Assembly: GCF_006539945.1 (NCBI RefSeq)
Contig: NZ_BJNZ01000030.1
Location: forward strand, 1 to 58,454
Source: Cellulosimicrobium cellulans
GTDB lineage: Bacteria > Actinomycetota > Actinomycetes > Actinomycetales > Cellulomonadaceae
Length of the DNA: 58,454 nucleotides
Reading direction: 5' to 3'
Made by a program: the position numbers and the translations under genes
Shown: positions 45,422-53,803 of the stretch, piece after piece
How positions within the stretch are numbered: the stretch's first letter is position 1
How the letters are laid out: each line of letters opens with the position of its first letter
Notes under the pieces: generated by a model
What the model saw: only the letters and a program-made list of their open reading frames with translations
Database searches by the model: none
What the model was told of the DNA's origin: nothing

Positions 45422-45709
45422 GTGGGACGCGTCGTCGTCGAGGTCATGCCCAAGCCCGAGATCCTGGACCCGCAGGGCAAGGCCGTCGTCGGGGCGCTGC
45501 CGCGCCTCGGTTTCACCCAGTTCACGTCCGTGCGCCAGGGCAAGCGGTTCGAGCTCGAGGTCGACGGCCCGGTCACGCCGGAGATCCTCGCCGCCGCCGA
45601 GGAGGCCGCGGTCAAGGTCCTGTCGAACCCGGTCATCGAGGACGTCGTGCGTGTGGCGGACATCGAGGCGGACGCGGCCGCGACGATCACGTCCGAGGGG
45701 CTCGCCTGA
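45422..45709 (+). CDS. purS: Phosphoribosylformylglycinamidine synthase subunit PurS
   Basis: A 95-residue small subunit of FGAM synthase, which bridges PurL and PurQ and helps ammonia transfer. It shows [33 protein letters not shown] and [11 protein letters not shown], with standard length. AAGGAG precedes the GTG at six bases. Its stop shares one base with the purQ ATG (TGATG), so they are coupled. The large subunit gene purL is not in the window. Confidence 0.95.
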   Translation: MGRVVVEVMPKPEILDPQGKAVVGALPRLGFTQFTSVRQGKRFELEVDGPVTPEILAAAEEAAVKVLSNPVIEDVVRVADIEADAAATITSEGLA

Positions 45710-46428
45710 TGTCCGGCGCCACGCTCGCGACGGCGCGGATCGGCGTCGTCACGTTCCCCGGCACGCTGGACGACCGCGACGCGGCGCGCGCGGTGCGTCT
45801 CGCGGGCGGTGAGGCCGTGTCGCTGTGGCACGCGGACGCCGACCTGCACGGCGTCGACGCGGTCGTCCTGCCCGGGGGCTTCTCCTACGGCGACTACCTG
45901 CGTGCGGGCGCGATCAGCCGCTTCGCACCCGTCATGGAGTCGATCGTCGACGCGGCGGCGGGCGGCATGCCCGTCCTGGGCATCTGCAACGGCTTCCAGG
46001 TCCTCACCGAGGCCCACCTGCTGCCCGGCTCGATGGTCAAGAACGACCACCTGCACTTCATCTGCCGCGAGCAGGTGCTCGTGGTCGAGAACGCGGACAC
46101 GGCCTGGACGCGCGACTACACGGCCGGCCAGCGCATCACGATCCCGCTGAAGAACCAGGACGGCCAGTTCGTCGCGGACGACCGCACGCTCGACGAGCTC
46201 GAGGCGGAGGGCCGCGTCGTCTTCCGCTACGACGGCTGGAACCCGAACGGGTCGCGCCGGGGCATCGCGGGCATCACGAACGCCGCGGGCAACGTCGTCG
46301 GCCTCATGCCGCACCCCGAGCACGCCGTCGAGGCGGGCTTCGGCCCGGCGAACGAGGCCGGCCCGCGCGCGGGGACGGACGGCCTGGGCTTCTTCACGTC
46401 GGTCCTGGGCGCGCTCGTCAACGCATGA
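45709..46428 (+). CDS. purQ: Phosphoribosylformylglycinamidine synthase subunit PurQ
   Basis: A 239-residue class I glutamine amidotransferase that supplies ammonia to FGAM synthase. The nucleophile cysteine is in VLGICNGFQ, with the His-Glu of the triad in [22 protein letters not shown] and [12 protein letters not shown] are family-typical. It follows purS with a one-base overlap. Unusually for actinobacteria, where purL often follows directly, the next gene is a GNAT protein, so the catalytic subunit must be encoded elsewhere. Confidence 0.96.
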   Translation: MSGATLATARIGVVTFPGTLDDRDAARAVRLAGGEAVSLWHADADLHGVDAVVLPGGFSYGDYLRAGAISRFAPVMESIVDAAAGGMPVLGICNGFQVLTEAHLLPGSMVKNDHLHFICREQVLVVENADTAWTRDYTAGQRITIPLKNQDGQFVADDRTLDELEAEGRVVFRYDGWNPNGSRRGIAGITNAAGNVVGLMPHPEHAVEAGFGPANEAGPRAGTDGLGFFTSVLGALVNA

Positions 46429-46438
46429 CGAGGTCGGC

Positions 46439-47587
46439 GTGACGGGTGCGCCCTCGCGCGTCCTGCCCGACGGCGCCGGCCGCCCGGGCGTGCACATGAC
46501 CGTCGAGGCGGTCCCCGGGGACGACGCCGTGGCCGCGCTGCTGTGCGGTCGCCAGCAGGCGGAGCTCGCCGTGCGTTACGGCGAGCCCGACGCGGGCGCG
46601 TTCGTGCCCGACGCCTCGATCGCGAACGTCGTGGTCCGCTCGGCCGGTGAGCCCGTCGCGTTCGTCGCGCTGCGCGACGTGTCGGGCACGCCCGACGGCC
46701 GTGGCGGCACACATCCCCGGCGGACGGGTGAGGTGAAGCGGCTCTGGGTCGAGCCGGCCCACCGGGGCCGCGGGCACGCGCGCACCGCGATGCGGGCCGT
46801 GCACCGGCACGCGGTCGAGGCGGGGCTCGAGCGCCTCGTCCTGGAGACCGGGACCCTCCAGCCCGAGTCGATCGACCTGTACCTCTCGCTCGGCTACGTC
46901 CCGATCGAGTCGTACGGCCACTACGCCGGGCACCCGCTCTCGCGCTGCTTCGCGCTCGACCTGGGGACGGCGGACTCGGGCGTCGGCGCCGACGCTGCCG
47001 ACCAGACCTCGGTGACGAGCGGCGGGCGCGGGGCGCGCGACGCACGCAGGGCCGCGACCCCGAGCGAGCCCGTGACCGTCCCCGCCCCCGGTGTCGTCGA
47101 GGTTCGCGACGTCCCGTGGGACGACCCGGACGCGGCGGCCCTGCGGCGGGAGATGCACGAGACGTCCTCGGCGGTGCTCTACCCCGAGCTGTTCGCCGGG
47201 CTCGACGCCGCCGGAGGGTTCGACGCCGTCGACGCCCGCGTGGGCGCCGAGGTGGTCGCGACCCTCGTCGCGTACCGCGACGGCGTGGCCGTCGGGTGCG
47301 CGTCGCTGCGCCTCCCCGCACCCGGGGCGCCCGTGGACGCGCTCGAGGTGAAGAAGGTCTTCGTCCGCGAGCGCGCGCGTCGGACCGGTACCGCGCGCCG
47401 GCTGCTCGACGCCCTGGAGGCCGTCGCGCGCGAGCGCGGGGTGGGCCTGCTCCTGCTCGAGACGGGTATCCGCCAGCCCGGCGCGATCGCGCTCTACCGC
47501 TCGCTCGGGTACCGCGCCGTCGAGCAGTTCCCGCCGTACGTCGGCGACAACCACGTCGCGCTCTGCTTCGCGAAGCCGCTCGCCTGA
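46439..47587 (+). CDS. Tandem GNAT acetyltransferase
   Basis: A 382-residue protein with two GNAT domains: residues ~20-175 (VKRLWVEPAHRGRGHARTAM, LETGTLQPESIDLYLSLGY) and ~215-380 (VKKVFVRERARRTGTARRLL, LETGIRQPGAIALYRSLGY), joined by an Ala/Ser-rich linker. The acetyl-CoA pyrophosphate loop (R/Q-x-x-G-x-G/A) is clear in the first copy and modified (RRTGTA) in the second. The two halves are alike enough to suggest internal duplication. Substrate unknown. It starts 10 bases after purQ, so it may be cotranscribed; an in-frame ATG at 46497 is an alternative start. Confidence 0.85.
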   Translation: MTGAPSRVLPDGAGRPGVHMTVEAVPGDDAVAALLCGRQQAELAVRYGEPDAGAFVPDASIANVVVRSAGEPVAFVALRDVSGTPDGRGGTHPRRTGEVKRLWVEPAHRGRGHARTAMRAVHRHAVEAGLERLVLETGTLQPESIDLYLSLGYVPIESYGHYAGHPLSRCFALDLGTADSGVGADAADQTSVTSGGRGARDARRAATPSEPVTVPAPGVVEVRDVPWDDPDAAALRREMHETSSAVLYPELFAGLDAAGGFDAVDARVGAEVVATLVAYRDGVAVGCASLRLPAPGAPVDALEVKKVFVRERARRTGTARRLLDALEAVARERGVGLLLLETGIRQPGAIALYRSLGYRAVEQFPPYVGDNHVALCFAKPLA

Positions 47588-47657
47588 GGTCGCGCCAGGG
47601 TCTTCTCAGGGGCGTGCCGGATATGCCCGCGGTGTCCGGTCCCGCTAGGGTGTCTCC

Positions 47658-47969
47658 GTGATCCCCCTCGCGACCGGTGCCTACTCCGCGGCCTCCGTGA
47701 TCCTCGAGCTCCTCGGCTGGGTCGCCGCGGTCGCGTCACGGGTGCCCGGCCGGGTCGGGGTGCTCGCGGGCGAGCTGCGCGAGACCGCGGTCGAGTGGGG
47801 GCTCCCGGTCGGCGAGGTGTCCGACCTCTACGCGGCCTTCCCCGTGCGCCTCGCGCTCGCCGTCGGCGCCGTCGCGCTCGTGTGCGCCGTCGTCGCCCTG
47901 GTGCACGGGCTCCGCGCGCGTCAGCGCTCCGAGGGGTCCGCGGACGCGGTGCGCGTCAGCGGCCGCTGA
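47658..47969 (+). CDS. Small membrane protein
   Basis: A 103-residue protein with two hydrophobic helices (ASVILELLGWVAAVASRV and VRLALAVGAVALVCAVVALVHGL), a polar loop and a charged tail. No family recognised. The GTG follows TAGGGT (47646-47651) by six bases without an SD. Its last 14 bases overlap the convergent oxidoreductase gene. Confidence 0.6.
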   Translation: MIPLATGAYSAASVILELLGWVAAVASRVPGRVGVLAGELRETAVEWGLPVGEVSDLYAAFPVRLALAVGAVALVCAVVALVHGLRARQRSEGSADAVRVSGR

Positions 47970-48846
47970 GCAGCGGCACGACCTCCCGGCCCAGGAAGCG
48001 GACGAACCCCTCGACGTCCGGCTCGTCGGCGGTCGGCTGGACCGCGACGGCCGTCGCACCTGCGTCGGCCAGCGCCTGGACGGCCGCGGCGATCGTTGCC
48101 GCGTCCCCGCCCGCGCCGATGCCCTGGCCGGCCTCCTTGCCCCACAGCGGCACCTCGCGGTCCACGCGCTCCTGCGCGTCCGGCCCCGTCGCCGCGATGA
48201 GGGTCGCGTGGACGTCGAAGTCGCTCCCGGCGCTGGCCCCGTCCCCGTACCGGCCTCCTCGAGCCGCCGCGGCTGCCTCCCGGACGTCGGCCGGGGTGAG
48301 CGCGTTCGCGAGGATCAGACCGTCGCCCAGCTCGCCCGCCAGCGCGAGCGACCGCGGGCCGACGCCGCCGAGCCACAGCGGGACGGGCTCCGTGGGCGGC
48401 CAGTCGAGCCGCACGGCGTCGAGCGTGACGTACCGCCCCGCCGTCGTGACCTCCTCGCCCGCGAGCAGGCTCCGCAGCGCCGTGGCGTGCTCGCGGAGCA
48501 GCGTCAGCGGCGACGCGACGCGGACGCCGGCCTGCCCCATCCACTCCTGCACGCCGTGACCCACGCCCGCGACGAGCCGCCCGGGGAACAACCGGGCGAG
48601 CGTCGCGACCTCCATCGCGGTGATCGCCGTGCTGCGCAGCGGGGCGGGCATGAGCCCGATGCCGACGCGCACGCGCTCGGTCCAGGCGAGCGCTGCCGCC
48701 GCCGACGCGAGGCCCGACTGCTTGAAGCAGTCCTCCCACACCCAGAGGTCGTCGAGGCCTGCCTCCTCCGCGGTCGTGGCGAGCCGCCGCAGGCTCTCCG
48801 GCGCGTGGGTGGGCACGAACGCGATACCGAGCCGTGGTGTCGTCAT
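47956..48846 (-). CDS. LLM class (luciferase-like) oxidoreductase
   Basis: A 296-residue TIM-barrel flavin oxidoreductase. It contains LGIAFVPTHAPESL, LDDLWVWEDCF, VRVGIGLMPAPLRSTA and RLVAGVGHGVQEWM, the pattern of F420- or FMN-dependent luciferase-like enzymes (PRK-type in actinobacteria, often F420). Cofactor and substrate cannot be decided. CACGAT lies six bases ahead of the ATG and no SD is present. Confidence 0.88.
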   Translation of the reverse strand: MTTPRLGIAFVPTHAPESLRRLATTAEEAGLDDLWVWEDCFKQSGLASAAAALAWTERVRVGIGLMPAPLRSTAITAMEVATLARLFPGRLVAGVGHGVQEWMGQAGVRVASPLTLLREHATALRSLLAGEEVTTAGRYVTLDAVRLDWPPTEPVPLWLGGVGPRSLALAGELGDGLILANALTPADVREAAAAARGGRYGDGASAGSDFDVHATLIAATGPDAQERVDREVPLWGKEAGQGIGAGGDAATIAAAVQALADAGATAVAVQPTADEPDVEGFVRFLGREVVPLLSGR

Positions 48847-48875
48847 CCCGTCATCGTGCCGGGTGCCACCGACAC

Positions 48876-49838
48876 TCAGCCGTCGTGCCGGAGCGCACGT
48901 GGCCTCCCGTGGGCGGGCCGCCGTGCGAGCTCGTCGGACCGCGCCAGGAAGGCGAGCTGCGCCGCGACGGACTGCCGCGCCGCGCCGCGGACCGACGGGT
49001 CGACGTCGGCGTAGACGCGCGCGACCACCCGCTCCACCGCGTCGTGCGCCCCCGCGGCCAGCCCGAGCGCGTCGAGCGCCGCCCGGACCTGGGCGAGGCG
49101 TTCGAGCCGGTGCTCGCGGTACGCGCGCACCCGCCCCGCGAGGTCGGCGACGGCCGGCCCGTGACCGGGGAGGCCCGTCGCCCGACCCGTCCCCGTGGAC
49201 GCGACCGCCTCGATCGCGTCGAGGCTCGCGAGGTACGCGCCGAGCGAGCCGTCGGGCTGCGCGATCACCGTCGTGCCGGTCCCGAGCACCGTGTCCCCGG
49301 TGAGGACCGTCGGGCCCGACGGCGACCCCGCCCTCCCGATCGCGGCCTCACCCGACCGGGTGTCGCCAGGGGTCGCTTCGCCAGGGCGCGCGTCCCCTCC
49401 GGAGAGATGGTCGGCAGCGGCGAGCGGGCCGTCGTCGGGCAGCACGAGGCAGACCGAGTCGGCGGTGTGGCCCGGTGTGGCGAGGACGACGACGCGGAGC
49501 CCGGCGACCTCGATCACCTCGCCGTCGCGGAGCGGCTCGCCACCGTGGCAGTGCGTCGCGTCGGCGGCGCGCACCGGCGCCCCGGTGCGCTCGCGCAGGC
49601 CAGGAGCCCCGGCCGTGTGGTCGGCGTGGCGATGCGTGACGAGCACGAGCTCGACGGGCCCGGCCGCGGCGAGCGCGTCGAGGTGCGCGACGTCGTCGGG
49701 TCCCGGGTCCACGACGACGCACGTCGCCGACCCCGGCGCGCGCAGCACGTACGAGCGCGTGCCGTCGAGCGTCATCGGGCCCGGGTTATCGGCGCGCAGC
49801 ACCGCGGCGAGCCGGGTGACGGGCGTGGGCACGGTCAT
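48876..49838 (-). CDS. MBL-fold metallo-hydrolase
   Basis: A 320-residue metallo-beta-lactamase-fold enzyme. The zinc motif THRHADHTAGA is followed by further metal ligands in ATPGHTADS, LTGDTVLG and LPGHGPAV; the C-terminal helical region (VRAYREHRLERLAQV) is that of the LACTB2-like group, whose members act as RNases or hydrolases. A ~40-residue Gly/Ser/Arg insertion (around residue 150) interrupts the core. The gene lies 12 bases after the DUF-type gene upstream and is likely cotranscribed with it. Confidence 0.9.
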   Translation of the reverse strand: MTVPTPVTRLAAVLRADNPGPMTLDGTRSYVLRAPGSATCVVVDPGPDDVAHLDALAAAGPVELVLVTHRHADHTAGAPGLRERTGAPVRAADATHCHGGEPLRDGEVIEVAGLRVVVLATPGHTADSVCLVLPDDGPLAAADHLSGGDARPGEATPGDTRSGEAAIGRAGSPSGPTVLTGDTVLGTGTTVIAQPDGSLGAYLASLDAIEAVASTGTGRATGLPGHGPAVADLAGRVRAYREHRLERLAQVRAALDALGLAAGAHDAVERVVARVYADVDPSVRGAARQSVAAQLAFLARSDELARRPAHGRPRALRHDG

Positions 49839-49850
49839 CGTGGACGCGTC

Positions 49851-50339
49851 TCAGGCGCGGTGCCGCAGGACCGTCGGGCGGACCTCGTCGTCCCACTGGG
49901 AGAAGCGGGCGTCGATCAGCGGGCCGACGAGGTCGTACGTCTCCCACGTGTCCGGCACGCGGTACACGTCCTCGGGCTCGCCGTCGCCGGGGCTCACCGC
50001 GTCGACGTAGTCCTCCAGGTAGAGGCCGCCCTCGTCCTCGTCCTCGTCGTCGCCCGCGTAGTACGCGCTCGCGAACGCCGCGCCGACGTCGTCGAGGTCC
50101 TCGTCGACGAGCCTGCCGTCGCACGCGTCGAGCACGAACGCTCCGGGCGTCGTCCTCCGGTCGCGCAGCGCGGCGAGCGCGCCCGCGGCGTCCTCGCCGA
50201 GCTCCTCGGAGACGTGCCCGCCGAGCACCGCCCACGCGAGGAACATGCCGATGTGCGTCGCGCCCGCCGCGGGTCCCACCTCGGGTGGGTACCCGTCGCC
50301 CTCGGAGTGCCAGGCCACGTCGTCGAGCGTCGTCGTCAT
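49851..50339 (-). CDS. Conserved hypothetical protein, acidic
   Basis: A 162-residue strongly acidic protein beginning LDDVAWHSEGDGYP and containing ATHIGMFLAWAVLGGH, a pattern I associate with DUF7832-like proteins of unknown function; the name is tentative. A run DDEDEDEGG sits in the middle. TAGCGT ends six bases before the ATG with no SD, the leaderless pattern. It leads a two-gene unit with the MBL hydrolase. Confidence 0.75.
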   Translation of the reverse strand: MTTTLDDVAWHSEGDGYPPEVGPAAGATHIGMFLAWAVLGGHVSEELGEDAAGALAALRDRRTTPGAFVLDACDGRLVDEDLDDVGAAFASAYYAGDDEDEDEGGLYLEDYVDAVSPGDGEPEDVYRVPDTWETYDLVGPLIDARFSQWDDEVRPTVLRHRA

Positions 50340-50362
50340 GCAGCGACGCTACCCCCTCCCGC

Positions 50363-50417
50363 CGAACACGACATGAGGGTCGTTATCCCGTGGATAACGA
50401 CCCTCATGTCGTGTTCG
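50363..50417. repeat. Palindromic intergenic repeat, copy 2 (perfect)
   Basis: Perfect 25-base arms (50363-50387, 50393-50417) around the five-base loop CCGTG; closely related to the copy at 40852-40906. It lies just upstream of the start of the 50339 gene and downstream (minus strand) of the luciferase-like gene ending at 50484, so it is not simply at a shared gene end. A further TCGTGTTCGG follows at 50431. Confidence 0.9.
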
Positions 50418-50483
50418 ACCGCGGGCCTGGTCGTGTTCGGGCGTGGGCGGGTTGACGGCGGGGGGCGGCGGCAGGGCGGGGTG

Positions 50484-51536
50484 TTAGGCGGCGAGGGCGG
50501 TTACGAGGAGCTCGAGCGTGCGGGCGCGGCCCGGCGTGGAGTCCAGCGCCTCGTCCGCGCGCGACGCGGCGACGGGGACGACCATCACCTCGTCGACGCC
50601 GTGGCGCTCGGCGAGCCGGCGGACCTCGGCCGCGGCGGCGTCGGGCGTCCCGACGGCCCAGCGGCGCAGGCTGTCCTCGACCATCTGCCCGGCCGCACCG
50701 TCGAGGGGCGCCGCCTGAGCCTCCTCCACGGTCTCCAGCGCGGTGAGCGGCTGGCCGGTGCGCAGCCGCGACATCATGCGCGCCTGCGGGAGCGCGCGGG
50801 CCCGGGCCTCGTCGTCGGTCTCGGCGACGACGGCGTTGAGCGTGAGGAACGTGCGCGGCTCGGGGAACGCCTCGCTCGGGCGGTAGCCCTCGCGGTAGAG
50901 CGCGAGGATCTCGTCGATGCCCTGGCCGGAGAAGTGGTTCGCGAACACGTAGGGCAGCCCGAGCTCGGCCGCGAGGCGCGCGGAGTAGTCGCTCGACCCG
51001 AGCAGCCAGACGGTCGGCGCGCCGTCGGCGGCGGGCGTCGCGTGCACGTCGTACACCTGGCCGCTCGTGAGGCGCAGGGTCGCGCCCTGCGGGCTCATGA
51101 GCGCGAGGATGTCGGTCACGTGCTGGGGGAACCGGTCGACGTCGGCCGTCGGGCCGGTGATGCGCAGGAGCTGCGTGACCACGGGGTCGGAGCCCGGCGC
51201 GCGACCGATGCCGAGGTCGACCCGGCCGGGGGCGATCGCCTCGAGCGCCGCGAACTGCTCCGCGACGACGAGCGGCGCGTGGTTGGGGAGCATGACCCCG
51301 CCCGAGCCGACCCGGATGCGGTCGGTGACCGACGCCGCCGCGGCGATCATCACGGGCGGCGTCGACGCCGCGACCGCGGGCATGTTGTGGTGCTCGGCGA
51401 ACCAGTACCGCTCGTACCCGAGCCGGTCCGCGAGGCGGACCAGGTCGAGCGACGCCCGCACCGCCTGGGTGCTGGACTGGCCCGAGCGGACGGGCACGAG
51501 GTCGAGGACGGACAGGCGGGGGCTCTGGGTGCTCAC
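50484..51536 (-). CDS. LLM class flavin-dependent oxidoreductase (MsnO8-like)
   Basis: A 350-residue luciferase-like enzyme with LSVLDLVPVRSGQSSTQAV at the start, YERYWFAEHHNMPAVA, RIRVGSGGVMLPNHAPLVVAEQFAALEAIAPGRVDLGIGRAPG motifs and VWLLGSSDYSARLA. This is the FMN-type MsnO8/CE1758 group; physiological substrate unknown. It is not closely related to the other LLM protein at 47956-48846. The GTG at 51536 has only a weak upstream AGG. Confidence 0.9.
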   Translation of the reverse strand: MSTQSPRLSVLDLVPVRSGQSSTQAVRASLDLVRLADRLGYERYWFAEHHNMPAVAASTPPVMIAAAASVTDRIRVGSGGVMLPNHAPLVVAEQFAALEAIAPGRVDLGIGRAPGSDPVVTQLLRITGPTADVDRFPQHVTDILALMSPQGATLRLTSGQVYDVHATPAADGAPTVWLLGSSDYSARLAAELGLPYVFANHFSGQGIDEILALYREGYRPSEAFPEPRTFLTLNAVVAETDDEARARALPQARMMSRLRTGQPLTALETVEEAQAAPLDGAAGQMVEDSLRRWAVGTPDAAAAEVRRLAERHGVDEVMVVPVAASRADEALDSTPGRARTLELLVTALAA

Positions 51537-51608
51537 CCTGGTGCCAACCGGCGACCCCCGAGCCTCATTCCCCCGCGAGGCCGCGGCACGCCTGCCAGGA
51601 TGGTCGTC

Positions 51609-51731
51609 ATGGACGTCCCCTCGATGATCATGGGCGGCGCGATCGCGTCCGTCGTGTGGATCGTGCTCGTGCCCTGGAGCAGGCTGAAGGCGCTGCGAGA
51701 GCGCGATCAGGCGGAGCGCGCGGAGGACTGA
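51609..51731 (+). CDS. Putative 40-residue single-pass membrane protein
   Basis: A short open frame encoding one hydrophobic helix (IMGGAIASVVWIVLVPW) followed by a charged coil (RLKALRERDQAERAED). CAGGAT ends seven bases before the ATG, the same leaderless arrangement as at other genes here. Its last 25 bases overlap the 3' end of recD on the other strand. Coding status rests on this pattern and the sensible membrane topology only. Confidence 0.45.
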   Translation: MDVPSMIMGGAIASVVWIVLVPWSRLKALRERDQAERAED

Positions 51732-53803
51732 CCGGGCGGGAGCGGCGTGCGCAGGCCGCTCGCGCGGTGGACCGGGCTCGTGACCGCCGTGCGGACCGCG
51801 TCCTCGGAGCCGACGACGCGCACGAACGTCTGCGCGCGCGTCACCGCCGTGTAGAGCAGCTCGCGCGTGAGCAGCGGCGACGTGGCGGGCGGCAGGACGA
51901 GCGTGACACGGTCGAACTGGCTGCCCTGCGCGCGGTGGACCGTCATGGCGTGCACGGTCTCGACCGGCGGGAGGCGATGGGTACGCACCTGCAGCGGGGC
52001 GCGCGGGTCGCCGAACACGGCGACGATGCCGGCGTCCCCGGGTTCTGCGACGAGCACGCCGGTGTCGCCGTTGTAGAGACCCACCTCGGCGTCGTTCGTC
52101 GTGACGAGCAGCGGCCGGCCGGCGACCCACGGCGTGTCGGTCGCGTGGTGGCCCGTGGCCTCCTCGACCCACGCCTCGACCTGCGCCGCCCACCGGCCCC
52201 GACCCGCGGGTCCGCGCCGGTGCGCGACCATGACCCGGTGCCGGGCGAGGGCATCCAGGGCCGCGGTGGCGTCGCCCGCGCGGGCCGCCTCGACGAGCGC
52301 CGTGCCCGCCGTGACGGCGTCGGCGCGCACGGCGGCGAGCACCGCGTCGTCCGGGACGTCGTCGGGCGTCTCGAGGAACTCCACCGAGCCGTGGCCCGCG
52401 CGCAGGAGCGCGAGCGTCGCCTTCGCGTCCCCGGTCCTGATCGCGGCCGCGAGCGGCAGGATCTCGGAGTCGCGGTCCTGGCGGTGGACGGTGCGCAGCC
52501 GCACGACGCCGTTGCCCAGCACGGCGCGGTCGTCCACCTCGCCGACGGCGGGCGGCGGGGACGCGGCGAGCGCGACGTCGGCCGTCGCGAGCACGGCGGC
52601 CGCCGTCGCGGGCGGGGCGACCGGCTCTCGGTGCACGAGGTCCCCGAGCACGGCGCCCGCCTCCACGGACGCGAGCTGGTCGGGGTCGCCGACGAGCACG
52701 AGGCGTGCGTCGGGCCGCAGCGCCTCGAGCAGCCGCGCCATGAGCGGCAGCGCGACCATCGACGTCTCGTCCACGACCACCACGTCGTGCGGCAGGTGGT
52801 GCTGCGCGTCGTGCCGGAACCGGGTGCTGCTGCCCGGCCGGTAGCCGAGCAGGCGGTGCAGCGTCGTCGCGACGGGGGCGCCGACGCGCTCGCGGTCGGC
52901 GGGGTCGCCGAACCCGGCGACGACCTCGCGCACCGCCTCCTGGAGGCGCGCGGCGGCCTTGCCCGTGGGCGCGGCGAGCGCCACGCGCAGCGCCGCGCCG
53001 GACGCCGGGCCCCGTCCCGCGGGAGCGGCGCCCGCGGCGGGCGGCGTCTCGCCGGTGCCCTGACCCGCGGGGGAGGACGGGGCGCCGGACGCGGTGACGG
53101 CGGAGGGCGAGGACGGGAGAGCAGCGTCGTGCAGGACGGCGAGCAGCCGCGCGACCGTCGTCGTCTTGCCCGTGCCCGGGCCACCCGTGAGCACGGTGAG
53201 CCGGCGCGTCGCGGCGTGCGCGGCGGCGAGCCGCTGCCGGGTGTCGTCCGCGGCCGGGAAGAGGCGGGACAGCGCGGCGTCGAGGCGGTCGGGGTCCACG
53301 GGCAGGTCGTCCGCGGCGAGCCGGCCGTCGACGTCGTGCCGGACCGCGAGCTCGTCGCGCCAGTACCGGTCGAGGTAGAGGGCGCCTCCCACCCAGCGCG
53401 CGGGGCGGTCGTCCGGCCCGTCGACGCCCGTCGCGACGAGGGGACTGCGCGCGACCGCTGACGCCCACGCGGTCCGGTCCGGCCAGGGCAGGTCCGTGGC
53501 GTCGGTGCGCGCCGCCTCCTCGTCCTCGGGCAGCTCGAGCGAGCCGAGGGAGTCCAGGCGCACGCACACCGATCCGCTGCGCACCGCGCGCACGGCGAGC
53601 GCGACGGCGAGCAGCACGTCGTCGTCGTGCTCGCCCGTGAGCCGGCCGAGCCGCAGCGCGACGCGCAGGTCGGCCGCGGAGACGACGCGCGCGGCGTTGA
53701 ACGCGCCGAGCCGCGCGGGCACCCCGACGGCGAGGCGCGGGTCGCCTTCGTCCACGGGGGGAGTCGGCGACGCGGCCGTCGCGGCGAGAGGGGTCGTGGT
53801 CAT
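51707..53803 (-). CDS. recD: Exodeoxyribonuclease V subunit alpha
   Basis: A 698-residue SF1B helicase, the fast 5'-3' motor of RecBCD. An N-terminal domain contacting RecB (to ~175) precedes Walker A GGPGTGKTTT (~205), AAPTGKAAARLQEAV, Walker B VVVVDETSMVALPLM, GDPDQLASVEAGAVL and the C-terminal AMTVHRAQGSQFDRV and YTAVTRAQ. A low-complexity insertion follows motif I (~225-262, rich in Pro/Ala/Ser). Its ATG overlaps the recB stop by four bases (ATGA). Confidence 0.95.
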   Translation of the reverse strand: MTTTPLAATAASPTPPVDEGDPRLAVGVPARLGAFNAARVVSAADLRVALRLGRLTGEHDDDVLLAVALAVRAVRSGSVCVRLDSLGSLELPEDEEAARTDATDLPWPDRTAWASAVARSPLVATGVDGPDDRPARWVGGALYLDRYWRDELAVRHDVDGRLAADDLPVDPDRLDAALSRLFPAADDTRQRLAAAHAATRRLTVLTGGPGTGKTTTVARLLAVLHDAALPSSPSAVTASGAPSSPAGQGTGETPPAAGAAPAGRGPASGAALRVALAAPTGKAAARLQEAVREVVAGFGDPADRERVGAPVATTLHRLLGYRPGSSTRFRHDAQHHLPHDVVVVDETSMVALPLMARLLEALRPDARLVLVGDPDQLASVEAGAVLGDLVHREPVAPPATAAAVLATADVALAASPPPAVGEVDDRAVLGNGVVRLRTVHRQDRDSEILPLAAAIRTGDAKATLALLRAGHGSVEFLETPDDVPDDAVLAAVRADAVTAGTALVEAARAGDATAALDALARHRVMVAHRRGPAGRGRWAAQVEAWVEEATGHHATDTPWVAGRPLLVTTNDAEVGLYNGDTGVLVAEPGDAGIVAVFGDPRAPLQVRTHRLPPVETVHAMTVHRAQGSQFDRVTLVLPPATSPLLTRELLYTAVTRAQTFVRVVGSEDAVRTAVTSPVHRASGLRTPLPPGQSSARSA

